Positions 27,189 to 36,338 of a DNA stretch of 64,000 bases are shown here, piece after piece. A program made the translations under genes and the position numbers. The stretch is from Methanospirillum lacunae (GTDB taxonomy: Archaea > Halobacteriota > Methanomicrobia > Methanomicrobiales > Methanospirillaceae): the NCBI RefSeq assembly GCF_046195335.1, contig NZ_CP176093.1; one strand, given 5' to 3'. Within the stretch, counting starts at the first letter, position 1; every line of letters starts with the position of its first letter. The notes beneath the pieces were generated by a model. It did not search any database, had not been told where the DNA came from, and worked only from the letters and a program-made list of their open reading frames with translations.

Positions 27189-27518
27189 ATGAGTTGTATG
27201 AGTCAATTTGTTGAGAGTCGGAAGAAGAGTTCAGGGTTTGAACTCTGTGGAAGGATGATCAGGGAAAATGATTCCCTGGTTGTGTTTATCGACGATGTCG
27301 GGAAGTTTGAGATTCCGGGACGGGTTCTGATGGGAGTTCTTGCCGGGCTTGGAGACGAGGAGTTGTCCTGGGGAAAGGTGAGGCTTTCAGAGAGTGGTCG
27401 GGGGCTCTATCTGGATATCGGGACGGGTAGTTATGTAGGTCCAGTGTCACGGGTCAGGGCGGTGATGGAAGGAAAGAATCGCAAGGGTCCGGTGAGCAGG
27501 GTGGTCAATGCCAGTTGA
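27189..27518 (+). CDS. Small hypothetical protein after the primase-helicase
   Basis: About 109 residues, soluble, beta-rich, with VVFIDDVGKFEIPGRVL and GRGLYLDIGTGSYV motifs and a basic tail. Starts at 27189 or 27198 are both possible; no convincing ribosome binding site separates them. Its composition matches the primase-helicase, so it probably belongs to the same element. No family is recognised. Confidence 0.5.
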   Translation: MSCMSQFVESRKKSSGFELCGRMIRENDSLVVFIDDVGKFEIPGRVLMGVLAGLGDEELSWGKVRLSESGRGLYLDIGTGSYVGPVSRVRAVMEGKNRKGPVSRVVNAS

Positions 27519-27684
27519 ATTTCTGAACGATTTTTCCGTGAAATGATGTTGAAATTAAAAGAAGAACAACATATACCCTATTTTTAACCACCTGAAGAAC
27601 CGAATGTGTGCACAATAAATTCAATTATTATTCATCAGTGACAAATAGTATCAGATAACAATATCAAAATGTCCTAAATAAAAA

Positions 27685-28407
27685 ATGACATTACCTAATC
27701 CTGAAAATAACGGTTCAATCAATAAAACGAACCCGGACAGATGCCATTTACTTGACCGGGTAAAGAAACAGACACTGGCATCTGATATTCGCTGGGGGAC
27801 TCTGTTTCGTGAAGTAGCAGACCCCATCATAATTGGAGATGAAGAAGGAATCCTGGTATGTAATCCCTGTTTTGAAAAATTGACCGGGCTCACGTCTGAG
27901 CAGATCCTTGGATACCAGATATCTCATCTTCCTATGTGCCATTCTCATCCGGAAGATTGTAGCCTATTCATAACATACTGGAAAGATTCTACGTATTCAG
28001 GAAAACGGTTTTCATGGTCATTTACGAGCACACACAATAAGAAAATTGTTCTTGATATGCAGATAGTATTCGTGACCATCGAAGGCAATACATTCAGGTT
28101 CTGCATTGGCCGTGATATTACCCGTGAAACCGAACTTATTGAAGAACAGGAGATCTCACTTCGGCAGATAGACAAAAACATGGCTCAACTTGCAGCATTA
28201 AATGACGAGATAAGAAATCCCCTGACATTAATCGCCATGAGTGCCGGAGTGAATCCAGGACCTGAACAGACTAAAATTCTTGAAGGAGTACACATGATTA
28301 ATTCTCTGGTAGACCGCCTGGACCAGGGATTCACCGAATCTGAAAAGGTGAGGAAATTCTTAAAACGTACGATTCATGATTTTGGTACTGCTTTGGACGA
28401 GGAATAA
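27685..28407 (+). CDS. Soluble PAS protein with degenerate kinase-dimerisation tail
   Basis: 240 residues. One PAS domain (about 35-155: PIIIGDEEGILVCNPCFEKL, then RFCIGRDITRETELIEE) followed by a helical hairpin (about 160-235) with AALNDEIRNPLTLIAMSA and VDRLDQGFTESEKVRKFL. That tail is the same module as in the membrane sensor at 5001-7034: it resembles HisKA but has Asn-Asp in place of the phospho-accepting His, and no HATPase follows. No signal peptide. It may form mixed dimers with other PAS proteins or kinases. Confidence 0.75.
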   Translation: MTLPNPENNGSINKTNPDRCHLLDRVKKQTLASDIRWGTLFREVADPIIIGDEEGILVCNPCFEKLTGLTSEQILGYQISHLPMCHSHPEDCSLFITYWKDSTYSGKRFSWSFTSTHNKKIVLDMQIVFVTIEGNTFRFCIGRDITRETELIEEQEISLRQIDKNMAQLAALNDEIRNPLTLIAMSAGVNPGPEQTKILEGVHMINSLVDRLDQGFTESEKVRKFLKRTIHDFGTALDEE

Positions 28408-28615
28408 GTCAGAGATCCAGGAATCACTAGTTCGTCTCTTTTATCTGTCCAGCCTGACGGACAGATCATTCACCAGTCAGATGATCGAATAGCCGGGTAG
28501 AATAATGAAGCCCGATCTAAAACCTCTCCTGTCTCTCGCTAATTACATCGTGGATAACATTCGTAGAGAATGAAATCGGAAATTACGTGATGAGAGGCAG
28601 TAGCGGGATTCGATC

Positions 28616-29011
28616 TTATTCCTTTTTACAGGTCAGGCAATGCCCACGGTGTACACAGATAAGGCCGCCACATGTCGGGCAGGTGTACTTCGCTGTCTGA
28701 CTTGCCACAAATGAGTTGATGCCCTTTTCTTTGATCTCATTCAGGTTGTCTATCATGGACATTGCGTATTTTGTCCGGTACCGGGTGTCCAGTTGTTTGA
28801 GTCGCTTGCATGGCATATCCGGGCAGTCATAGCAGAAATGAGATGGGCTATTCTGGATGGTTTCACAGTTTTTGATGATACATTGTTCGCAGGACTTCGC
28901 ACTCTTCGGGGTTTCATCCCTGCATCCTTTACACTTGTTTTTAGGTCGTTGATAGGCCAGGCATAATGCACAGTTCATGCCACATGGAGCGATCAGGTCA
29001 GGCTGGATCAT
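28616..29011 (-). CDS. DUF3795 Cys-rich protein (copy A)
   Basis: 131 residues with about 18 Cys, beginning IAPCGMNCALCLAY (the DUF3795 signature), then CKGCRDE, CEQCIIKNCETI, CYDCPDMPCKRL, and a C-terminal zinc-ribbon-like pair CPTCGG...CLTC. DUF3795 is common in anaerobic archaea and bacteria and probably binds Zn or Fe-S; function is unknown. A near-identical second gene lies at 40128-40523, and a decayed third copy near 31.9 kb. The upstream 300 bases, rich in GAGCGGG, are duplicated along with the gene. Confidence 0.85.
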   Translation of the reverse strand: MIQPDLIAPCGMNCALCLAYQRPKNKCKGCRDETPKSAKSCEQCIIKNCETIQNSPSHFCYDCPDMPCKRLKQLDTRYRTKYAMSMIDNLNEIKEKGINSFVASQTAKYTCPTCGGLICVHRGHCLTCKKE

Positions 29012-29059
29012 GGTTGGTTATGGTAATTGTATGGGATCTCTGGTTAGTGAATCTTTCAG

Positions 29060-29360
29060 CTCGTTGAGAGCGGGAGAAGAATGGTTTGAGCGGGAAGAAT
29101 CCGCTTTTTATTATTAGTTCGTTCAGAGATCTTTTCCTGAAATGTGAGTTGTTTGATCTCCGGGCGGGAGAGCGGGAGATCCGGGTATACAGAGATATGA
29201 GATCATGTGGGTGGATACGTGCTTTATACTCTGATCTTCCCGCTCTCTCTTAGTAATAATAAAAATAATTTATTAGATCTTAGTATTATCGGTTATATGG
29301 CCGGGAAAAGAGAGCGGGGCCTCCCGCTCCGGGGAAGGATTGAATGATTTGTCCCGCTTA
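29060..29360. repeat. GAGCGGG-rich non-coding module (copy A)
   Basis: About 300 bases just upstream of DUF3795 copy A with at least seven GAGCGGG/CCCGCTC sites on both strands (for example 29068, 29088, 29170, 29238, 29312, 29323, 29352). Two form hairpins: AGCGG/CCGCT at 29089-29093 with 29101-29105 followed by a T run, and GAGCGGG/CCCGCTC at 29312-29318 with 29323-29329. A 40-base nearly pure A+T block lies at 29251-29290. The same module follows at 40570-40880 with about 90% identity by eye. Confidence 0.7.
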
Positions 29361-29545
29361 CGGAGATAAAAGATGGAATTTAATTTTTATTTATCGGGTT
29401 TCTTCGAAATATTACGAACTGTAATGATTTTCAACTGGCGTTATCAATTCTTATCAAAAAATATTGCAAACGATTTGAATAACTGAACACATCACTATTT
29501 GAAAACATATATCGAACTTTAAAAGAAATCCTCTATTCCACCAAT

Positions 29546-29971
29546 ATGGCCTGTCAGAAAAAAACTTGCCCATTAACCAATACCAACCTGGGAATTAAAG
29601 CGATACTTTGGAAAACAGCTAAATATATGCATGTTATTCCGGGGTTCATTTTTCCTAAGTATCTGTCTGACGCCTTTGGAGTTCTTCATGAAGTGATGAG
29701 TACTAAACTTGACCATAATCCAGAAAAATCACATCAGTTTACATATCTGACATTTTTCTATGCTTCTGTAACCCTTGATGAAATCACAAAACATGGGCAT
29801 GTGCTGATTCCTGGCCGATATTTTGGAACTGAAGAGGGTGGGGGTGGTGGTGAGTTGTTCTTTGATAAGATAGCCCGTTTCACCAAACAGGTACATGACC
29901 GAATCAAAGAAGGGAGACAATTGGATACAGATATCAGAAAAAACTGTGTTAGTTTAGGATATAAGGTATGA
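29546..29971 (+). pseudogene. Internally deleted type I methyltransferase (HsdM) gene
   Basis: The 141-residue frame joins the two ends of an HsdM protein. The start (TNLGIKAILWKTAKYM, IFPKYLSDAF) is the usual HsdM N-terminus; from residue 86 (HGHVLIPGRYFGTEE, KIARFTKQVHDRIKEGRQLD) it is the HsdM C-terminus. The SAM-binding domain and the catalytic NPPF motif between them are missing, a loss of about 350 codons, so it cannot methylate. A run of five Gly after GTEE may be a later expansion. It overlaps the next gene by four bases. Confidence 0.7.
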
Positions 29972-31080
29972 ATTTTAACGACCTGATCCAGGCCATATCT
30001 GCAATTCATGAGGAGCTCACCGGCCAGGCTACCAAGGCGGTGAACTTCTCCCTCACAGTTAGAAACTGGCTCATTGGATATTACATTAAGGAGTTTGAGC
30101 AGAAAGGATCAGATCGAGCATCATATGGAGATCATATTCTCCAGGATCTTTCTCATCATCTTCCTCATAATGATGGATTTTCTTATCGATCACTCAAACT
30201 ATACCGCCAGTCTTATACAATTTACCCTCAGTTTGGGCAGACAATGTTTGCCCAATGTCCCAGCAATGTAATTAGGCAGACACCGTCTGCCCAATTGTAT
30301 GACAGTTATGCCCATCATGGAGATCTCATAGATGAGGACCTGGATCAATTCCACTCATTTTATGAAACTTTTATCAGATCTGTTTCATTTAGTCATTTTT
30401 CCCTGCTTATCACTCTTGAAGATCCTCTGAAGAGAATGTTCTATGAGGTAGAATGTGTCAGGGGGAACTGGTCAGTCAGAGAATTGAAACGTCAGATCGA
30501 GAGCCTTCTTTTTGAACGTTCAGCATTATCTCGGGATAAAAAGGCACTATCTGATCATGTTCGATCTCTAGCACAGGTGGATTCTCCTCAACTGATGATC
30601 CGGGATCCATATGTGTTTGAGTTTTTAGGGATCAAGAGTCAGGAAGTGCTGTATGAGTCGGATCTTGAACATGCGTTACTTTTTAAGATCGAGTCGTTTC
30701 TCCTAGAACTTGGATATGGTTTCTGTTTTGAGGCACGGCAGAAACGGATTCTGATTGGAGAGGAGTACTTCTTTGTAGACCTTGTTTTTTATCATCGGGT
30801 TTTGAAATGCCATGTCCTGATTGAGCTGAAAGTGGGTGGGTTTTCTCATGAAGCACTTGGGCAACTGAATACGTATCTGAATTGGTATAAGGCACATGTG
30901 ATGACTGAAGGGGATAATCCTCCGGTCGGATTACTTCTGTGTACAGAAAAGAATCATGCCCTCGTTCAATATGCCTGTGCCGGTATGGATAATCAGGTGT
31001 TTGTTTCCAAGTACCAGGTGAGACTTCCGGGGACAGAGGAGATCCGGGAATTTGTTGAAGGGGTTATCCGGGATGAGTGA
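29968..31080 (+). CDS. DUF1016 (YhcG-type) PD-(D/E)XK protein
   Basis: 370 residues of the DUF1016 family. The N-terminal helical domain (VRNWLIGYYIKEFEQKGSDR, SYRSLKLYRQSY) is followed by a PDDEXK nuclease-fold domain (about 210-360) with DPYVFEFLGI, FFVDLVFYH and VLIELKVG, which keep the catalytic D and ExK residues. These proteins are often encoded inside type I restriction loci and are thought to cut or process DNA. Here the HsdM gene before it is a relic, so it may be a leftover accessory gene or an independent nuclease. It is intact in length. Confidence 0.85.
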   Translation: MNFNDLIQAISAIHEELTGQATKAVNFSLTVRNWLIGYYIKEFEQKGSDRASYGDHILQDLSHHLPHNDGFSYRSLKLYRQSYTIYPQFGQTMFAQCPSNVIRQTPSAQLYDSYAHHGDLIDEDLDQFHSFYETFIRSVSFSHFSLLITLEDPLKRMFYEVECVRGNWSVRELKRQIESLLFERSALSRDKKALSDHVRSLAQVDSPQLMIRDPYVFEFLGIKSQEVLYESDLEHALLFKIESFLLELGYGFCFEARQKRILIGEEYFFVDLVFYHRVLKCHVLIELKVGGFSHEALGQLNTYLNWYKAHVMTEGDNPPVGLLLCTEKNHALVQYACAGMDNQVFVSKYQVRLPGTEEIREFVEGVIRDE

Positions 31081-31779
31081 AAAGAAAGATATCCGTGAAG
31101 ATTTAGCGCCTAGTTACGGAGATTATGCTCATGCAGGTGTGAAAGCGGGTTTATCATTCGTTCCAGTAATAGGAGGTCCGATTTCAGAATTTTTTTCTAT
31201 GGTTATTGCTCCTCCATTAGAAAAAAGAAGGGATGAATGGATGACAACAATATATTAATAGTTATTGAGATTACAAACAGTAATTGATGAATTTTAAATT
31301 GATAATCTGAAGGATAATGAACAATTCATCAGTGTCTTGTTGTTTGGTACAAATATTACGATGAGAACACACCAATAGGAAAAACTCGAAGCATTATGAA
31401 ATGTAGTTATTAATTCTACTATTAATGTTTCATTCGAGGATAATATCCAACAAGTTTCCTGAATCTTGTCGGTAGATATACTTCATAACATTTAAAATTG
31501 CTCAACTTTTTTTTAAAATCCTCGAAATATAGCGAAAAAAGAAATATAAATTATCCTTCATGGACGATGGGTGGACCTGCAGTTGTGTTGGAATATACTT
31601 TTCCTGATTTAATATATAAAAGAGAATTATACGAACAAATTACACGAGATTTATATAATGATGGATTGTTGAACTCAAAAGATTTTTTGCACGTCACTAT
31701 GACCAATATTGGCATGTTTGATTCAAGAACCTCTAAAATAGGTAATAATTCTTTATTTTTTTACTCTTCCATTAGATAA
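31073..31779 (+). pseudogene. Decayed restriction-island gene of unknown function
   Basis: The ATG at 31073 overlaps the DUF1016 stop and opens a good N-terminus (KKDIREDLAPSYGDYAHAGV, FVPVIGGPISEFF) that stops at 31258. Related coding sequence continues in other frames through the following 500 bases; the last part (31498-31779; NYPSWTMGGPAVVLEYTFPD, LHVTMTNIGMFDSRTS) looks like the C-terminus of the same soluble protein of about 230 residues. Several frameshifts and stops separate the pieces. I recognise the pattern as a conserved hypothetical protein but know no function. Confidence 0.5.
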
Positions 31780-31889
31780 TCAGGTTTGAATCGATGATCT
31801 AAAAAGATTGGAAATAAGGAGAATTGTATGAAGTCGCAATTTATCAAAATGGGGCAGGTATGAATCATTTTTGTGGCTATTCTTGATGG

Positions 31890-32225
31890 TCTCACAGTTT
31901 TTGATGATGCATGATTGCCGGGTTTTTGTTTTTATCCGTGTTTCGTCTCTGTATCACACATATTTATTATTAGGGCGTTGATAGGCCAGGCCAAATGAAG
32001 AGTTTATGCCACATGGGGCGATCAGGTCTGGTTGGATCAAGGTTGTGAGTGGGAGATCCAGATATGCAGAGATGTGTAATCATGGGGGCAGGTGTTTACT
32101 TTATGATTCTATTATCCTGCATTATTATTATAATTATTAGTATTCTTAGTTAGATCTACGTTTGGAGGAAGATACGTCCGGGAAAAGCGAGCAGGGGTTC
32201 CCATTCTGGGGGGGGGTTGTAGTTT
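31890..32225 (-). pseudogene. Decayed DUF3795 module (copy B)
   Basis: Fragments of the DUF3795 gene on the minus strand (31890-32040, including the reverse of IAPCGMN and AYQR) are followed by a worn version of its upstream module: the gggagatcc segment, an A+T block, and a final part matching ccgggaaaagcgagcagggg. It is much more diverged than copies A and C and is inactive. Confidence 0.6.
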
Positions 32226-32487
32226 TTTTCACGCTCGTATCTTCAAAAACAAAAAGAGATGCCATAAGCCTTTTTTATAATGAATATAAAGTTAAAAATC
32301 TTGTATATATAGATTTCTATGGGTAAGATACTTTATTTGTAACCTCTAAAATCTTTATTACTATTATTCTCCTGAAAGATTATTAAAATTACATTTTAAG
32401 AAGTTTAGTCGATATTTAGTATGGATTTTGTTTATTTACTTTAAGGATAAATTTATCGTGTTCAGTTAGAAAGGATCGAAAGATTAT
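32226..32487. other. AT-rich leader region of the TerB operon
   Basis: About 260 very AT-rich bases with several TATATA elements (near 32305-32311) and a T run at 32225-32232. It is the likely promoter region of the operon; no conserved operator is evident. Confidence 0.35.
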
Positions 32488-34986
32488 ATGAACTCTGAAT
32501 TATCGTCTTCATCAATATCAGATTCACACAGTCATGGATATGCACTTATTCATTCAAGCAATTTTCAAAAAGCAATTGAACATTTCAATCACCTCATTTA
32601 TAATAATTCTAAGGATTATTTAGCATATCAAGGGCTTAGCATAAGTCTTGAAAAGCAAGGAAATATCGACGATGCAATTTTGAGCATTTCAAAAGCAATT
32701 GAAATTAATCCTAACTTGTCAACATTATATGTTTTTAGGTCCCTATTTTTGTTGAAAGCTAACAAAAATTCTGAAGCCTTAATTAATATAAAAAAGGGTC
32801 TTGATCTTGACCCTAATAATGAAATTACTCAAAATATTTTCCGAACTATTCAAGAAAAAACTAATAGAGAAAAACCAAAATTTATCAGTGTACCAATCAA
32901 TTGGGGAGGAAGAAGAAAAAACGGCGTATACATTCAGAAATTTTCGTTTTCGAATCCTTTAGTATATTGGTCACAAGGCAAATCTGATTCTATCGAACCA
33001 TCGTGTATTGATGTCACTCTTCCAATTGGATCATATAGTAATACAATAAAAAGACTACCATCATTCCCGAATTACTCAAATCTAGATCCAGATCAAAGAT
33101 ATCTCTACCTATCTTGGTTACATGAGGGTAGAAAGAAAAAATTGGAAGATGATGGGTACCTCTTTTTGTACTTTTTTGGTTTAGAGCGGCGTATATTTTT
33201 AGACAATGAAGATTATGGGCCTATTTTAAATGAGTGTTATAATTTAAAGAAAATTGTCTCTTCTCCTAGCTCTAATTTTTCTTTTATTTCAAGTTTTATT
33301 GCATATCTTTTAGGTAAACGTATTCTTAATCTATCAAATAAAGAGTTATCTAATTTTTATCCACCAAATGATGAGATAGGTCCCGATGAACTTAAAGTAA
33401 TTCTTTCTTGGTACATTCAACATCAGAAACCAATTTCTGGGTTATTGTCGTATTTAATACTATATTACTTTTTAAATGTCCCAAAAAATTTTGATAAAAA
33501 GACAATACGTGAAAAAAGGGATTTATTCTTAAAATTATTCAAACATTATTATCCTTCAGGATTTACTCTTCAAGTATCCCGATTTCCTTATAGGTTTAAA
33601 TATTACGCTGCAAATCCAACAATTCGAGATCAATTTCAACATAATGGCTCTATTGATGAGATTATTCTTCAAAACCCAATCGGTAAAAAGTCTCAATTCA
33701 ATCCTTTACGAGAATTATGGATACAAAGTATAAATTTGAAATCAATTGATGAATTAAATAATTCTTTAGAAAAAAATAATGAAATTATCCTAAATAAAAA
33801 AGACTCTTCAAGTAATAAAAAATTTCAATTAGTTGATGTTTGGGAATCAATTATTTTACCTTTTATAAATAATGAAGATGAAGACATTATTATTTCAATC
33901 AGTGAATTTAATAAATTAAAGACTCCAATTGAGCATATTACCATTGATAGTGAAAAGATCTCAAGTATTATTTCATTTATAAAATCTCAAGGATATGAGG
34001 TAGTACCAAGTAATTATGGGGCATTAGAATCGGCAGATTATGTAGGATTAGTATTAAGCACTCCTAATTCTGAATCACATTCAATTCAATATAATACGGC
34101 AGTTTTTTTTATAGAACTCGGTATGCATATAGCTCATGCAGACAAAAAAATTACTTCTGAAGAATTAAATTATCTTTCTGATTATGTGACAAACAAATTT
34201 ATATTAAATTCTCATGATCTTGAATGTATTAGATTGTATCAAAAAATTTTGATATCTCATCCTCCTAATATAAATTTTATCTTAAAACGAGTGAAAGATA
34301 AGGTTCCTTTTCATAAAAGAGAAATTATTGCATCCTATATTGTAGATATTATTATTGCAGATAATGTTATTCATGACTTAGAAATTGCCTCTTTAAGTCA
34401 AGTTTTAGAATCTATGGATATTCCTAAGTCTGAAGTAGAAATTTTAATTCAAAATCGTTTGATTAAATTGAATATCCAAGATGAAAGTTCTTCACTAATA
34501 TCGATAAAAACCTCCGTTTCATTGGATAAGGGTGAGTTAATTCAATCTAATTATTCGGTGCCCATTATAAATTCCGAAGAAAATAATGTAATAATTGATA
34601 AAGATGATGAAATTGTAGTAATTCTCGATGGTGTTTTTAATAATAACCAAGATAAAAAACCTGTTGAAAGAAAGTTAAATCTAATAAATAAAACCGATTT
34701 GATGAAATATGAATTGCTACAACATTATATCGACTATTCTGTAATATGTTCACTGGAAAAACAATATTATCCAGTATTGGAAGCCCTATTAAATAATTTG
34801 AAATGGTCAAATAAAAGTTTTCATGCATTTGTAAAAGAAAATAATTTATTTGGAATAAACCATGTGATAGATGCGCTAAATATGTGGTCTATTACTCATT
34901 ATGATGATTATGTTGTCATTGAAGATGATAATGGAATTTTTGCAAATCCAGAATTACTTTCAAAAATTATTGTAGATAAAGTATAA
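32488..34986 (+). CDS. TPR + TerB-N/TerB/TerB-C protein of a defence-like operon
   Basis: 832 residues. TPR-like repeats at about 15-120 (NPNLSTLYVFRSLFLLKANK), then a TerB-N domain (about 150-300; YLYLSWLHEGRKKK, LFLYFFGLERRIF), a TerB domain (about 545-670; HIAHADKKITSEELNYL, DIIIADNVIHDLE) and a TerB-C domain (about 740-832; SVICSLEKQYYPVLEALL, DVVIEDD-like end). TerB-N/TerB-C proteins are known from predicted conflict systems with ATPases and helicases. The gene begins a three-gene operon with tight spacing and is very AT-rich, unlike the upstream chromosome. It is probably the scaffold or sensor subunit. Confidence 0.8.
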   Translation: MNSELSSSSISDSHSHGYALIHSSNFQKAIEHFNHLIYNNSKDYLAYQGLSISLEKQGNIDDAILSISKAIEINPNLSTLYVFRSLFLLKANKNSEALINIKKGLDLDPNNEITQNIFRTIQEKTNREKPKFISVPINWGGRRKNGVYIQKFSFSNPLVYWSQGKSDSIEPSCIDVTLPIGSYSNTIKRLPSFPNYSNLDPDQRYLYLSWLHEGRKKKLEDDGYLFLYFFGLERRIFLDNEDYGPILNECYNLKKIVSSPSSNFSFISSFIAYLLGKRILNLSNKELSNFYPPNDEIGPDELKVILSWYIQHQKPISGLLSYLILYYFLNVPKNFDKKTIREKRDLFLKLFKHYYPSGFTLQVSRFPYRFKYYAANPTIRDQFQHNGSIDEIILQNPIGKKSQFNPLRELWIQSINLKSIDELNNSLEKNNEIILNKKDSSSNKKFQLVDVWESIILPFINNEDEDIIISISEFNKLKTPIEHITIDSEKISSIISFIKSQGYEVVPSNYGALESADYVGLVLSTPNSESHSIQYNTAVFFIELGMHIAHADKKITSEELNYLSDYVTNKFILNSHDLECIRLYQKILISHPPNINFILKRVKDKVPFHKREIIASYIVDIIIADNVIHDLEIASLSQVLESMDIPKSEVEILIQNRLIKLNIQDESSSLISIKTSVSLDKGELIQSNYSVPIINSEENNVIIDKDDEIVVILDGVFNNNQDKKPVERKLNLINKTDLMKYELLQHYIDYSVICSLEKQYYPVLEALLNNLKWSNKSFHAFVKENNLFGINHVIDALNMWSITHYDDYVVIEDDNGIFANPELLSKIIVDKV

Positions 34987-34999
34987 TTTGGAGACAAAT

Positions 35000-36337
35000 A
35001 TGGTAACAATCAGGCAAAATGAACGTAATGCAATTATTAAAGCTTTACAAGCTGGAGTATCTCCACGAATTGGACTTCAACATATACAGGTTGGAAGAAA
35101 AGAAGAAATTCTTGCTATTTTAAAAGATATTGATAATATAAGCAAAAATGGATCTGCGGCTCGCTTTATTATTGGACCATATGGTTCAGGAAAAAGTTTT
35201 TTTCTTAATTTATGTCGGATGTTAGCTTTAGAAAAAGATCTCGTTGTTCTTCAAACTGATATTACAATCGATAAACGCCTTCATGGATCAAATAGTCAAG
35301 CGAGAATGTTATATGCGACCTTAATGCAAAATATGGCCATAAAAACAAAACCAAATGGGGGTGCATTAGCAAGTATTGTCGAAAGATGGATTTCCGATAT
35401 CGATTTCAATGATAAGCAATTAGGAAAGAGTCAGGATGAAATTATTCGTCATATTCGTCAAGAATTGACACCGTTACAAGCATATGTCAATGGATTCGAT
35501 TTTACTATTGCTATAAGCAGATATTATGAAGGATTTTATAAAGAAGATGATATTCTTATGGCATCAGCAATCCGTTGGTTATCAGGTGAATATTCAAACA
35601 AAACAGATGCAAAAGATGATTTAGGTGTAAAAAATATTATTTCAGATCAGAATATTTATGATTACCTTAAGTTGTGGGCTAAATTTGTTCAAATGGCTGG
35701 ATATAAAGGTCTAATAATTTGCTTGGATGAAATGGGGGTTCTTTCTCATCGATTAAATAATTCAATAGCTCGAAATTCCAATTACGAAATAATTCTCCAA
35801 ATATATAACGAAAGTGAACAAGGGGTTTCAGAAGGAATTGGTTTCTTTTTTGCAGGATTTGATAAATTTATTTATGACACCAAACGAGGTTTAATAAGTT
35901 ATGGAGCATTTGAATCCCGTTTAAAAAAGAGTAAATTTATTGATGAAGGGTTAAAAGATTTTTCTGGTCCGGTTATCGAACTGCAAAAGTTTACATTTGA
36001 CGAAAATTTAGAATTACTTCGGAAAATTCGTCATGTGTATGCATTGGGTGATAATACAAAGTATCTCATTTCTGATGATGGAATAGCCCAATATCAGAAA
36101 TATTGTTCAGAACAATTGGGTTCTGAATTTTTCTTAACACCACGTGATATTATAATTGGATATGTAAAAATATTATCTATATTAGAGCAGAATCCAGAAG
36201 TAGAATTAAATAAACTTATCAAATTATCTGATTTACAGGTATCAAAGGATCCTGATCTAGAAGATATTTCTGAAGAAGAATTAGAAAAACCTTCAGATAA
36301 TGAATTAAAACATTTTAGTTTAAATAAACAGACATAA
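35000..36337 (+). CDS. BrxD-like (DUF2791) P-loop ATPase
   Basis: About 445 residues. Family traits: N-terminal RNAIIKALQAGVSPRIGLQHI, Walker A IGPYGSGKS, and Walker B LIICLDEMGVLSH. The DUF2791 family includes BrxD of type 2 BREX phage-defence systems. A TTG frame opens at 34988, but the ATG at 35000 has a GGAG ribosome binding site seven bases before it. It begins 13 bases after the TerB gene and is followed after one base by the helicase, so it is probably made together with both in fixed ratio. Confidence 0.85.
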   Translation: MVTIRQNERNAIIKALQAGVSPRIGLQHIQVGRKEEILAILKDIDNISKNGSAARFIIGPYGSGKSFFLNLCRMLALEKDLVVLQTDITIDKRLHGSNSQARMLYATLMQNMAIKTKPNGGALASIVERWISDIDFNDKQLGKSQDEIIRHIRQELTPLQAYVNGFDFTIAISRYYEGFYKEDDILMASAIRWLSGEYSNKTDAKDDLGVKNIISDQNIYDYLKLWAKFVQMAGYKGLIICLDEMGVLSHRLNNSIARNSNYEIILQIYNESEQGVSEGIGFFFAGFDKFIYDTKRGLISYGAFESRLKKSKFIDEGLKDFSGPVIELQKFTFDENLELLRKIRHVYALGDNTKYLISDDGIAQYQKYCSEQLGSEFFLTPRDIIIGYVKILSILEQNPEVELNKLIKLSDLQVSKDPDLEDISEEELEKPSDNELKHFSLNKQT

Positions 36338-36338
36338 T

